The notes under the pieces: generated by a model
What the model was told of the DNA's origin: nothing
Seen by the model: the letters and a program-made list of their open reading frames with translations, nothing else
Databases searched by the model: none
In this document: one piece after another, positions 56,874-64,000 of the stretch
Layout of the letters: every line of letters starts with the position of its first letter
Position numbering within the stretch: the first letter of the stretch is position 1
Position numbers and translations under genes: made by a program
Assembly (NCBI RefSeq): GCF_024346055.1
Contig: NZ_JAGQCH010000002.1
Span: forward strand, 124,001 to 188,000
Source: Cyanobium sp. Cruz CV13-4-11
Lineage (GTDB): Bacteria; Cyanobacteriota; Cyanobacteriia; PCC-6307; Cyanobiaceae
Direction: 5' to 3'
Length of the DNA: 64,000 nucleotides

Positions 56874-57771
56874 GCCCCAGCAGGGGGAGCAGGTGCGCCT
56901 GCGGATGCGCAACCTGTACATCCTGCCGACGCGCTTCGGCTGGCTCTGGCTGGCGGGCACCGTGCTGCTGCAGGTGATCGGCGTCCAGATGCAAAGCAAC
57001 GGCACGTTGTTGCTGAGTTTCCTGATGCTCAGCCTGTTCCTGCTCACCCTGCACCTCACCCACTTCAACCTGCAGGGCGTGGAACTGGGCTGCGGCACGC
57101 CGGCAGCGGGTTTCGCCGGGGCCCCGGTCCCCTATCCGATCCGACTCCGCTGCCCGGGCCGCAGCGAGGGGGTGCGCCTGCGGCTGGGGGGGGAGGCCTC
57201 GGGTCCGCCGCTGTCGCTGGCGGCGGGGGAGCATGAGCTGGCCGTGGCCTGGACGCCGCCGGGCCGGGGCTGGCACAAACCCGGCCTGCTGCGGATCCAG
57301 ACCACGGCACCCCTGGGGCTGTTCTGCTGCTGGTCGCGCTGGTCCCCGGCAACGGCCCAGTTGATCTACCCGGCCCGGCGGGCCGGACCGGTGCGGCTGC
57401 TGGCCGCCGGGTCGGCACCGCTGGTCGGCGAGCCGGCCCTGGCCAGCCGCCAGGACGGCAGCGACGACTGGCGCGACCTGGCCCCCCATCGCCCCCAGGA
57501 CAGCCCCAGCCGACTGGCCTGGAAGCTGCTGGCCCAGGGGCGGGGCGAGTACGCCAAGCGCTTCCTGGATCGCCCGGAAGCGGCCCCCCTGCTGGCCCCG
57601 GAACCTGGGGTGCCCCTGGAGGCGGCGCTCGAACACCTCAGTGAGCGCATCTGGAGCTGGCACGGCCGGGGCCTCAGCTATGGCCTGGAGCTGAACGGCC
57701 AGTCCATCGCGCCCGGCCGGGGGGTGCTCCACCGGGACCGGTGCCTGGCGGCCCTGGCCTGCTGCCGATGA
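56860..57771 (+). CDS. DUF58 domain protein
   Basis: 303 residues. Two membrane helices (about 25-65: RNLYILPTRFGWLWLAGTVL and LLLSFLMLSLFLLTLHL) followed by a beta-rich part and the DUF58 core QDGSDDWRDLAPHRPQDSPS and WKLLAQGRGEYAKRF, which resembles a vWA-like fold. Start candidates are GTG 56854, ATG 56860 and ATG 56905; the last gives RNLYILPTRFG at the N-terminus. It overlaps the end of moxR and shares ATGA with the transglutaminase gene, the usual moxR-DUF58-transglutaminase trio. Confidence 0.87.
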   Translation: MDFGRPQQGEQVRLRMRNLYILPTRFGWLWLAGTVLLQVIGVQMQSNGTLLLSFLMLSLFLLTLHLTHFNLQGVELGCGTPAAGFAGAPVPYPIRLRCPGRSEGVRLRLGGEASGPPLSLAAGEHELAVAWTPPGRGWHKPGLLRIQTTAPLGLFCCWSRWSPATAQLIYPARRAGPVRLLAAGSAPLVGEPALASRQDGSDDWRDLAPHRPQDSPSRLAWKLLAQGRGEYAKRFLDRPEAAPLLAPEPGVPLEAALEHLSERIWSWHGRGLSYGLELNGQSIAPGRGVLHRDRCLAALACCR

Positions 57772-59615
57772 GCCGCGCCGCCGCCCCCCTGCAGTGGCTC
57801 ACCATGGGGTTGCTGGCGCTGGGGCTGCTGGGCCTGTCGCCGGCCCTGTCCCTGAGCCTGCTGGCCTTCGGCCTGGCGGTGCTGACGGCCCTGAAGCTGC
57901 GCGAGGCCCGCACCCTGGAGGAACGGCGGATGGTGGCCCTGCTGCAGCTGGTCTGCGCCGGTCTGCTGGCGGCCCTGCGCCCCGAACTGGCCCCGAGCCT
58001 GCTGCAGGGCCTGGCCATCCTGATGGCCCTGGCCGGGCTGCTGGCCCTGGAACTGGGGGCGGGGCCCGACTGGCAAGCCCTGATGCGCCGCAGCCTGCAG
58101 GTGCTGCTGGCGGCGCTGCCGATCGCCCTGGTGCTGTTCCTGCTGCTGCCCCGGCTGATGCCGTTCAGCAACTTCGGTGCGGGCCAGGGCATGGGGGCGA
58201 TGACCGGCCTCAGCGACAGCATGGAGCCGGGCTCCATCGCCAGGCTCGCCGTCAGCCGCCAGGCTGCGGCCCGCGTCGCCTTCCCCCTCGGCGGCGAGCC
58301 CCCGCCCCTGGAGCAGCGCTACTGGCGGGTGCTGGTGCATGAACGCTTCGATGGCCGCCGCTGGCGCAGCACGGCCCCCCAGTTCGCCAGGCCTCCCGCC
58401 GGCCAGCCCGCCCCGCCGGCGCCGCCGCCCGCCGCCCCGGGGGAAGGGATTCAGCTCTGGCTGATTGAGCCCAGCGGCCTGGCGGCGGTGCCCTGGAGCG
58501 GAGCCGGCCGGCCCCTGTCCGCCGACCTGACCCTGCAGCGCAGCGGCGAACTGCTGAACCGGGCCCCGGGCAGCCAGCGGCGGGTCTACGCCCTCACCCT
58601 GACGGGGGATCCGGGTGACTGGCGCACCCAATCGCCCGGCCCCCTCGATCTGGTGCTGCCCCGGGGCGAGAACCCACGGCTGGAAGCCCTGGCCGCCCCA
58701 TGGGGGCGCCTCAGCAGCGACCGGGAGCGACTGAACGCCGCCGCCGGCTGGTTCCGCGCCCAGCCCTTCCGCTACACGCTCGAGCCCGGGGCCCTGCCCC
58801 GCCAGGCCCCCCTCGACCACTTCCTGTTCGAGAGCCGGCTGGGCTTCTGCGGCCACTACGCCAGCGCCTTCACCACCCTGATGCGGGCGGCGGGGGTGCC
58901 GGCGCGGGTGGTGAGCGGCTACCGCGGCGGCCAGTGGGTGCAGCCGGTGGGCGGCACCGGCTACGTGGACCTGCGCCAGGCCGACGCCCACGCCTGGAGC
59001 GAGGTGTGGCTGGACGGGGAGGGCTGGCGGCGCGTCGATCCCACCGCCTGGGCGCAGGGGGACCCCCTGGCGCGCTCAGGGGCAACGGGCGCCGGCAGCC
59101 GTGCCGGCGGCGGCCCGCTGGACTGGATCCAGCAACAGTGGTGGGGCCTCGACATCGCCTGGGCCCGCTGGTGGCTCGGCTACGACAGCGAGCAGCAGCA
59201 GGCCCTGGTGGCCCGGCTGCTGGGCGAGCAGCGCCACCTGCTGGGGGTGGTGGTGCTGCTGGCGGTGGCCGTCAGCCTGGCCGCCAGCCTGGGGGGCCTG
59301 GGCTGGCTGGGCCGGCGCCGCGGGGGGGATCCCCTGCGACTGGAGCTGGAGCGCACCCTGCGGGCCATCGCCCGGCAGGGCATGGTGCCCGCGGCGGGGG
59401 AAACCCTGGGCGGCTTCGCCCGGCGGCTGGGCCAGCGCTGGCCGGCCCTGAGCGCTCCCCTGGAGGCGTTCGTGGCGGCTTACCAGCAGCAACGCTTCGC
59501 CGGCGCCCCCAGCCGGACGGGACGCCGAGCGGCCCACCGGCTGGGACGGGTGCTGCGCCGTTCCCTCCGAACCGGCATCCCGTCGCAGGAAGCGGTACAA
59601 CGGGAGCACCCCTGA
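57768..59615 (+). CDS. membrane transglutaminase-like protein (DUF3488/DUF4129 type)
   Basis: 615 residues. N-terminal membrane domain with six helices (about 8-145), a periplasmic transglutaminase-like domain, one more helix (about 490-512) and a short C-terminal DUF4129-like region. The triad is visible: Cys in LGFCGHYASAFTTLMRAAGV, His in DAHAWSEVWLDGEGW, Asp in RRVDPTAWA. It may be a peptidase, amidase or crosslinker acting on envelope proteins, in concert with MoxR and DUF58. It starts at ATG 57768, overlapping the DUF58 stop by four bases. Confidence 0.9.
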   Translation: MSRAAAPLQWLTMGLLALGLLGLSPALSLSLLAFGLAVLTALKLREARTLEERRMVALLQLVCAGLLAALRPELAPSLLQGLAILMALAGLLALELGAGPDWQALMRRSLQVLLAALPIALVLFLLLPRLMPFSNFGAGQGMGAMTGLSDSMEPGSIARLAVSRQAAARVAFPLGGEPPPLEQRYWRVLVHERFDGRRWRSTAPQFARPPAGQPAPPAPPPAAPGEGIQLWLIEPSGLAAVPWSGAGRPLSADLTLQRSGELLNRAPGSQRRVYALTLTGDPGDWRTQSPGPLDLVLPRGENPRLEALAAPWGRLSSDRERLNAAAGWFRAQPFRYTLEPGALPRQAPLDHFLFESRLGFCGHYASAFTTLMRAAGVPARVVSGYRGGQWVQPVGGTGYVDLRQADAHAWSEVWLDGEGWRRVDPTAWAQGDPLARSGATGAGSRAGGGPLDWIQQQWWGLDIAWARWWLGYDSEQQQALVARLLGEQRHLLGVVVLLAVAVSLAASLGGLGWLGRRRGGDPLRLELERTLRAIARQGMVPAAGETLGGFARRLGQRWPALSAPLEAFVAAYQQQRFAGAPSRTGRRAAHRLGRVLRRSLRTGIPSQEAVQREHP

Positions 59616-59625
59616 ACAGGCCACC

Positions 59626-60477
59626 ATGACCAGCGTGCATGGGTCTGCCCAAAGCCTTTCCTGGGCCGGCCTGGGCCACCTCAGGGGTCTGCTGGTCACC
59701 GGATCGGCGCTGATGACCCTGCTGCTGGCTCAGGCTCCTGCTCAGGCCAGCAGCGACGGCGACCTGATCCGGCTGCTGAATCAGCGCAACTGCCCCCGCT
59801 GCAAACTCCAGGACGCCGACCTGGTCCATGCCGACCTGCGGGATGCGGATCTGCGCGGTGCCAAGCTCCAGCGCGCCAACCTGGGCCAGGCCCGACTGGA
59901 TGGGGCGAGCCTCCAAGGGGCTGACCTGCGCTTCACCAGCCTCCAGGGCGCCTCCCTGCGGGGCGCCGATCTGCGCGGGGCCAACCTAGAGGGCACCGAC
60001 CTGCGCCAGAGCGATCTCAGCGGCGCCCAGCTCGATCCCGGTGGGCTGGCCCGCAGCCACTGGCAGGACGCCCGGGGCGTGGCACCCACGGTGCTGAGCT
60101 ATCCCGAACTGCACAACGCCGGGGTCACCGCCGCCCTGGAGGGCCGCCATCCCCAGGCGGAACAGCTGTTTTCCGAGGCGATCCGCCTGCAGCCGGAGGC
60201 GGCGATCAGCTGGGTGGCCCGGGGCCTCAGCCGCACCGAACAGGGCAAGACCGAACTGGCCGCCGCCGACCTGAACTACGCCGCCGTCCTCTATGGCCAG
60301 GCCGGCGAGGAGGCCCAGGCGAAGCAACTCACCGAGGTGGCCACCGCCCTGCTGAAACCCGGCAAGAAAACCAACCAGGGCAGCGGCATGGGCGGCCAGA
60401 TGCTCTCCGGAGCCGCCTCGTTCGCCTCGGCCGTGGCCCCTCTGGCCATGAAGTTCCTGCTGCCGCTGGCCTTCTGA
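59626..60477 (+). CDS. secreted pentapeptide-repeat protein with TPR-like tail
   Basis: 283 residues. A signal peptide (SALMTLLLAQAPAQA) is followed by a CPRC motif (NQRNCPRCKLQDADL) and about 15 A(D/N)Lxx pentapeptide repeats (55-140: LRDADLRGAKLQRANL and so on), which form a right-handed beta helix. Residues 155-235 look like two TPR helices pairs (EGRHPQAEQLFSEAIRLQPE), and a hydrophobic C-terminus ends it. Such hybrids are common in cyanobacteria; the function is unknown. It starts ten bases after the transglutaminase stop and may belong to that operon. Confidence 0.85.
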   Translation: MTSVHGSAQSLSWAGLGHLRGLLVTGSALMTLLLAQAPAQASSDGDLIRLLNQRNCPRCKLQDADLVHADLRDADLRGAKLQRANLGQARLDGASLQGADLRFTSLQGASLRGADLRGANLEGTDLRQSDLSGAQLDPGGLARSHWQDARGVAPTVLSYPELHNAGVTAALEGRHPQAEQLFSEAIRLQPEAAISWVARGLSRTEQGKTELAAADLNYAAVLYGQAGEEAQAKQLTEVATALLKPGKKTNQGSGMGGQMLSGAASFASAVAPLAMKFLLPLAF

Positions 60478-60496
60478 ACCGGAGCGTGGCCCTGGG

Positions 60497-62791
60497 TCAG
60501 GGGGTCATCGACGGCTGGGGAGAACCACCGAGGAAGGCACGGGAAGCCGGGGTGGAGGGCTGATAGCCATAGCCGAAGGTGCCGCCCTCGGTGTCATTGA
60601 TGATGCGTGGCGTCACCATGATCACCAGCTCCCGCTTCTCGCGGTTGTTGGAGGAGGCGCGGAAGAACTGCCCGATGATCGGAATGTCTCCCAGGATCGG
60701 CCATTTGGAGACCACGGCCCGGTCGAAATCGGAGATCACGCCTGTGAGAATCAGGGTCTGGCCATCACGGACGCGCAGCACACCCGTATCCAGGCGGCGG
60801 ATCCGCAGGATGCTGATCGGGGGGCACTGGGCACCGGCGCCGACCTCCCTTTCCACCGCCGAGATGCTGGGGGAGAGCGAGAAGGTGACGAAGCCGTTGT
60901 CATCGATCTTCTGGACGCGGGCCCCCAGCACCAGACCCGCCGTCGACAGTTCGCTGATGGTGCAGCTCACCGTGGCCGATGTGCCGGTCACGTTGGAGGT
61001 GACGTTGGTAGGCACATTGATCCCCACCCGCACGACACCTTCGTTGCCGCGCTTGCGGCCGATGGGGGCATCGATGTTGTCGAAGGAGGAGGAGAAGAGG
61101 CTGGAACCAGAGGCGCCGCCACTGCCGCCACTGCCGCCGCTGGAATCGTCACGCAGGATTGAGGGGTCCTCCTGAAGGATCAGGGTGGGACTGGCGAGCA
61201 CCTTGGAATTGTCGGCGAGGATGCGAGCCTGGAAGAAATCGAAGAAGTTGTTATTGGGATAGAGGGGTTGACCCGTCGTCGGGTTGACGGCGGCGCCTGG
61301 ATTGGTCTGGCCGCTGAAGCCATTAGCACCTCCAAAAGGCTGCCCGGGTAACAGCGGAGAGTCCAGAGTCCTTTGAACAGAGGCGCCACCGAGAACGCCA
61401 CCGAAGTTGGCCGCCAGGGTGCCGTTGTCGTTGACGATGAAGTTATTGCCCCAGCGGAAGGCGAAGCTGTTGTAGAGCTCTGTGTCATTGGACAGATTCA
61501 CATCCAGGATCTTCACCGACAGAGCCACCTGCCGCTGGCGCAGATCCAGTTGCTTGAGGTACTGCTCGGCGATGGACACCAACCGCGGTGCGCCCACCAG
61601 GGTGATGGTGCCCAGCCGGGTGTCGGTGGTGGCCCGCAGGCCGATCAGGGGGCCGTTGCTGGCCCCGAAAGACTCCACCGTGGTGGTAGTGCTGGAAGAG
61701 GTGGTGGAGGCGGTAGGGCTACCAGCAGGCGCAGCCGTGGCGGCGACCCCCTCGGACACCGCCGTGGTGATCGTGTTGGTCTTGGTGACCTGGGCCCCCA
61801 GGTTGGCCAGGTAGTCGGCGGCGGAGTTGGCCGGCACCTGGTTCAGCCGGTACACCTTCGAGAGCTGGGCGCCGAAGCTCTTCCCAAGCACGTTGGGGCC
61901 GGCGAAGATCGTGTTGCCATCGCGCTTGCCCTGCAGTCCGGCGGCCAGGAGGGCCGAGTTGATCGCCCGGCCATAGCTTTCGCGGCGGAAGGAGATCGAG
62001 ATGGGCCGCATCCCCGCCGCAGGCGTTGTCGCTGCGCCGGCGGCACCGGCAGTTGTTGATTCATCGACATAGACGAACCCATAACCACCCAGCTGGCTGA
62101 GGGCCATCAACACATCCTTGGCAGGGGCGTTGCGCAGGGTCATGGTGACCGGTGGCCCGCTGACGCTCACATAGCTGGGGTTGCTGATCGTCATGGTGCC
62201 CACGGCCATGTCACCCAGCGGCGGGGCCACGGCGCGGGGCTGCAGGGGTGGGATGAAACCGGGCTGGGGCACCCGGCCCGGGGTGTTGACGTTGGGGGTG
62301 AGGGTCTGAAGGGTGCTCAGCGCCGGGGCGTTGAAGGTGAGGATCAGGCTGCGGCCGTCGGCGCTCACCACGGGCCGGCCGACCGGGAAGCCGGGGGTGG
62401 GAGAAATCTTCAGTTCGAAGAGATTGCCCGAACCCTCGAAGCTGATGCTCTGCAGGCCCGCCTCGGGGAGGGAGAGCTGCACCGGGCCGCGACGCAGGGT
62501 CATCGGCACGGCCGTCTGCAACCGTCCCATCCAGGTGGCTCCCTGGGTGGTCTGCTGGAGGACGGGCGAAGGGCCGGTGCCTTCGATCATCACCTCCACG
62601 GAATCAGGCAATCGCCGCAGCTTGATGTCGAGGGCGCCGCTCACCTGGGCGATGTCGGAGTGCCGTGCGCTGGCACCCCTCTGCGCTGGGGAGGGAACGG
62701 CGGCCGCCAGGGCAGCGAGGCCCGTCAGCTCCTGCAGGGCCAAGAGGCCAACGGATGCGGAAAGAACGTGCCGCCACTGACGTTTTGCCAC
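60497..62791 (-). CDS. pilQ: type IV pilus secretin PilQ
   Basis: 764 residues from GTG 62791, five bases after AAGGA. Outer-membrane gate for pilus extension, natural competence and motility. Signal sequence, an AMIN-like N-terminal domain (IKLRRLPDSVEVMIEGTG), an STN/N0 domain (MTLRNAPAKDVLMALSQLGG), N1 repeat with a Ser/Thr-rich linker (about residues 345-375), then the secretin core (LASPTLILQEDPSI, IDDNGFVTFSLSPSISAVER, LRVRDGQTLILTGVISDFDR, PILGDIPIIGQFFRA). It follows pilO by 10 bases. Confidence 0.93.
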   Translation of the reverse strand: MAKRQWRHVLSASVGLLALQELTGLAALAAAVPSPAQRGASARHSDIAQVSGALDIKLRRLPDSVEVMIEGTGPSPVLQQTTQGATWMGRLQTAVPMTLRRGPVQLSLPEAGLQSISFEGSGNLFELKISPTPGFPVGRPVVSADGRSLILTFNAPALSTLQTLTPNVNTPGRVPQPGFIPPLQPRAVAPPLGDMAVGTMTISNPSYVSVSGPPVTMTLRNAPAKDVLMALSQLGGYGFVYVDESTTAGAAGAATTPAAGMRPISISFRRESYGRAINSALLAAGLQGKRDGNTIFAGPNVLGKSFGAQLSKVYRLNQVPANSAADYLANLGAQVTKTNTITTAVSEGVAATAAPAGSPTASTTSSSTTTTVESFGASNGPLIGLRATTDTRLGTITLVGAPRLVSIAEQYLKQLDLRQRQVALSVKILDVNLSNDTELYNSFAFRWGNNFIVNDNGTLAANFGGVLGGASVQRTLDSPLLPGQPFGGANGFSGQTNPGAAVNPTTGQPLYPNNNFFDFFQARILADNSKVLASPTLILQEDPSILRDDSSGGSGGSGGASGSSLFSSSFDNIDAPIGRKRGNEGVVRVGINVPTNVTSNVTGTSATVSCTISELSTAGLVLGARVQKIDDNGFVTFSLSPSISAVEREVGAGAQCPPISILRIRRLDTGVLRVRDGQTLILTGVISDFDRAVVSKWPILGDIPIIGQFFRASSNNREKRELVIMVTPRIINDTEGGTFGYGYQPSTPASRAFLGGSPQPSMTP

Positions 62792-62801
62792 GTTCCTTCT
62801 A

Positions 62802-63641
62802 TCACCGAATCGGACGAATGGTATCCGCGATTGTGGCAAACAGCCAGTTGCCGGATCCGGTTGCATCGGCATGGTCAGTTGGGAGTTGGGGGGGGGCTGG
62901 AGCCGGGGCTGGGGCCGCCGCCGCTGCCGCCGCAGGGGGCTTGGCCGGGGCTGGGGAGCGGCTGTACAGACCAAGGGTGAGCTTCATCACCACGTCATTG
63001 CTGACCTTGGGCTGGCCCGGCTGGGCCGGTCCCGCATCGGGGAGGGTGAGGTTGAGGTCGCTTTGCACCACCAGCACGTTGAGGGCTTCGAGGCGCCGCA
63101 GAAAGGCCAGCAGAGAAGGGAACGAACCCCGGGCCGACACCAGCAGCTTGCGCTGGGTGAGACCCTGCAGGGCGAGCGGATCGGCCGGCGGGGCACCGGC
63201 TGCGGGGGGGGTGCCCGCTGGTGGGGCTGCCGCGGGTGGCGCCGCAGGCGTGGCCCCTGGGGCGGGGGCCGCCTGGGTGGGCTCGAACAGGGTCAGCTGA
63301 ACGGCCGAAGCCCCGGCCTCACGGTCGAGCATGGCCACAAAAGTGGAGAGGTCGCCGTTGCCCGTGATCAGCCGTTCGATCTTGGCCTTGCTGGCCATGG
63401 CGGCCTCGGTGTTTTCCTGGGTGACCACTAGCTGCCCGCGCATCAGGGCCACCTGGTCACGCAGCTGCTCCAGCTCCTGGAGTCGCTGGCTGTCACGCTG
63501 CAAGGCGGCCCATAGGGGCAACAGACCGGCCAGGACGACGAGAAGACCGAGCCCGCCGAGAACCACTGCCGGCAGGGTCAGCCAGATCAGGCGCAGGGTG
63601 GAAACGGGGAGCCTGGAGGACCCCTGCTGGAGATTCGTCAT
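62802..63641 (-). CDS. pilO: type IV pilus assembly protein PilO
   Basis: 279 residues. One N-terminal membrane helix (about 20-48: WLTLPAVVLGGLGLLVVLAG), a coiled coil (SQRLQELEQLRDQVALMRGQ), and the two-part ferredoxin-like PilO domain (GNGDLSTFVAMLDREAGASA; RGSFPSLLAFLRRLEALNVL). Two long Pro/Ala linkers (about residues 125-150 and 228-250) are unusual in length. It forms the inner-membrane alignment complex with PilN and PilM. It overlaps pilN by four bases (ATGA). Confidence 0.9.
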   Translation of the reverse strand: MTNLQQGSSRLPVSTLRLIWLTLPAVVLGGLGLLVVLAGLLPLWAALQRDSQRLQELEQLRDQVALMRGQLVVTQENTEAAMASKAKIERLITGNGDLSTFVAMLDREAGASAVQLTLFEPTQAAPAPGATPAAPPAAAPPAGTPPAAGAPPADPLALQGLTQRKLLVSARGSFPSLLAFLRRLEALNVLVVQSDLNLTLPDAGPAQPGQPKVSNDVVMKLTLGLYSRSPAPAKPPAAAAAAAPAPAPAPPQLPTDHADATGSGNWLFATIADTIRPIR

Positions 63642-64000
63642 GGGATGAGGCCCTCCGCCTGCAGAAGTTGAAGCCGGCGCGCCATGCCTTCCGATCCAAG
63701 CTGCCGCATGACGGCCAGCTGACGGGCGGGAGGCAGGGTGGCGAAGGGTCCGGCCAACTCGAAGCTGACGGCGTCGGAGGCCACCGGTCCGGTCTGCCCG
63801 GGGACCGGGGGGGCCGCGGGGACACGCTCCAGCTTGATGAGGGTCACCCCTTTGGACTGCATCAGGGGAGAGCGGCCCAGCTCCAGCTGCAGGGCGTTGA
63901 TGCGGGCAAAGGCCTCGGGATCCAGAGCCTGCCCCTTGAGAACCAGGTTCTGGCCCTGGACTGCCGCGCTCTGGAGCTGAATCCGTTCAGGGGTGCGCAA
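63638..64000 (-). CDS. pilN: type IV pilus assembly protein PilN, C-terminal part (5' end outside window)
   Basis: About 120 residues of the C-terminal domain are visible: a segment ERIQLQSAAVQGQNLVLKGQ typical of the PilN ferredoxin-like fold, FARINALQLELGRSPLMQSK, and a final helix QLAVMRQLGSEGMARRLQLL. The identification rests mainly on position, ahead of pilO and pilQ. The gene runs past the right edge of the window, with pilM expected beyond. Confidence 0.8.
   Translation of the reverse strand: MRTPERIQLQSAAVQGQNLVLKGQALDPEAFARINALQLELGRSPLMQSKGVTLIKLERVPAAPPVPGQTGPVASDAVSFELAGPFATLPPARQLAVMRQLGSEGMARRLQLLQAEGLIP

Overview
The window looks like a chromosome segment of a high-GC unicellular cyanobacterium of the Cyanobium/Synechococcus type. 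The reasons are the GC-rich codon use, the GRRM-type radical-SAM RiPP cluster, a DUF4079 membrane protein, an alternative respiratory terminal oxidase (ARTO) operon, a type IV pilus secretin cluster and very tight gene packing. This is inference from gene content; no rRNA is present to settle it. I recognised no tRNA, rRNA, CRISPR array, insertion sequence or prophage. About 58 protein genes are supported.

Layout. 1-2010: tail of a GNAT acetyltransferase and argS, converging. 2411-6884: a possible small gene, then a glycine-rich-repeat RiPP cluster on the minus strand in transcription order grrP2-grrA2-grrP1-grrA1-grrM. The cluster has one radical SAM/SPASM maturase, two cyclophane-type precursors with different cores, and two orphan solute-binding proteins. 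6965-12164: nadC, a DUF4079 gene, mnmE, a DUF2062 gene, a small gene and a 5'-truncated selO. 12534-17215: three tandem DUF1254/DUF1214 secreted proteins, the first frameshifted, in a visibly less GC-rich stretch. 17518-20698: a GT4 glycosyltransferase coupled to an amylo-alpha-1,6-glucosidase-like protein. 20736-31925: relA/spoT, a fused peptide-type ABC ATPase, a DoxX protein, glgX, a two-domain VOC protein, an EamA exporter, an SDR and a type II NADH dehydrogenase.

32087-43825 is a run of ten plus-strand genes with almost no space between them: two DUF2231 membrane proteins, ctaC-ctaD-ctaE of an oxidase whose subunit II lacks the CuA ligands, a GMC-fold protein without the usual active-site residues, a GH63-type glucosidase, a second GMC oxidoreductase with an intact active site and a Cys-rich segment, an HlyD-type adaptor and a small membrane protein. 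A minus-strand operon (45979-43786) of two paralogous small membrane proteins and a TolC-type channel converges on it. I read this as a possible sugar- or alcohol-oxidising respiratory unit delivering electrons to a quinol oxidase, next to an envelope-spanning export pair.

46060-64000: rluD-type pseudouridine synthase, RbgA-type GTPase and a universal stress protein; pgk; an OmpR/EnvZ-type two-component system flanked by three secreted proteins; murG; a CobD-like aminotransferase; a moxR (frameshifted at C7)-DUF58-transglutaminase operon; a pentapeptide-repeat protein; and pilN-pilO-pilQ running in from the right edge.

The best candidates for something new are the duplicated GRRM cluster with two unlike cores, the oxidase/GMC/glucosidase operon with its degenerate GMC partner, and the small secreted or membrane paralog pairs beside the TolC gene and the two-component system.
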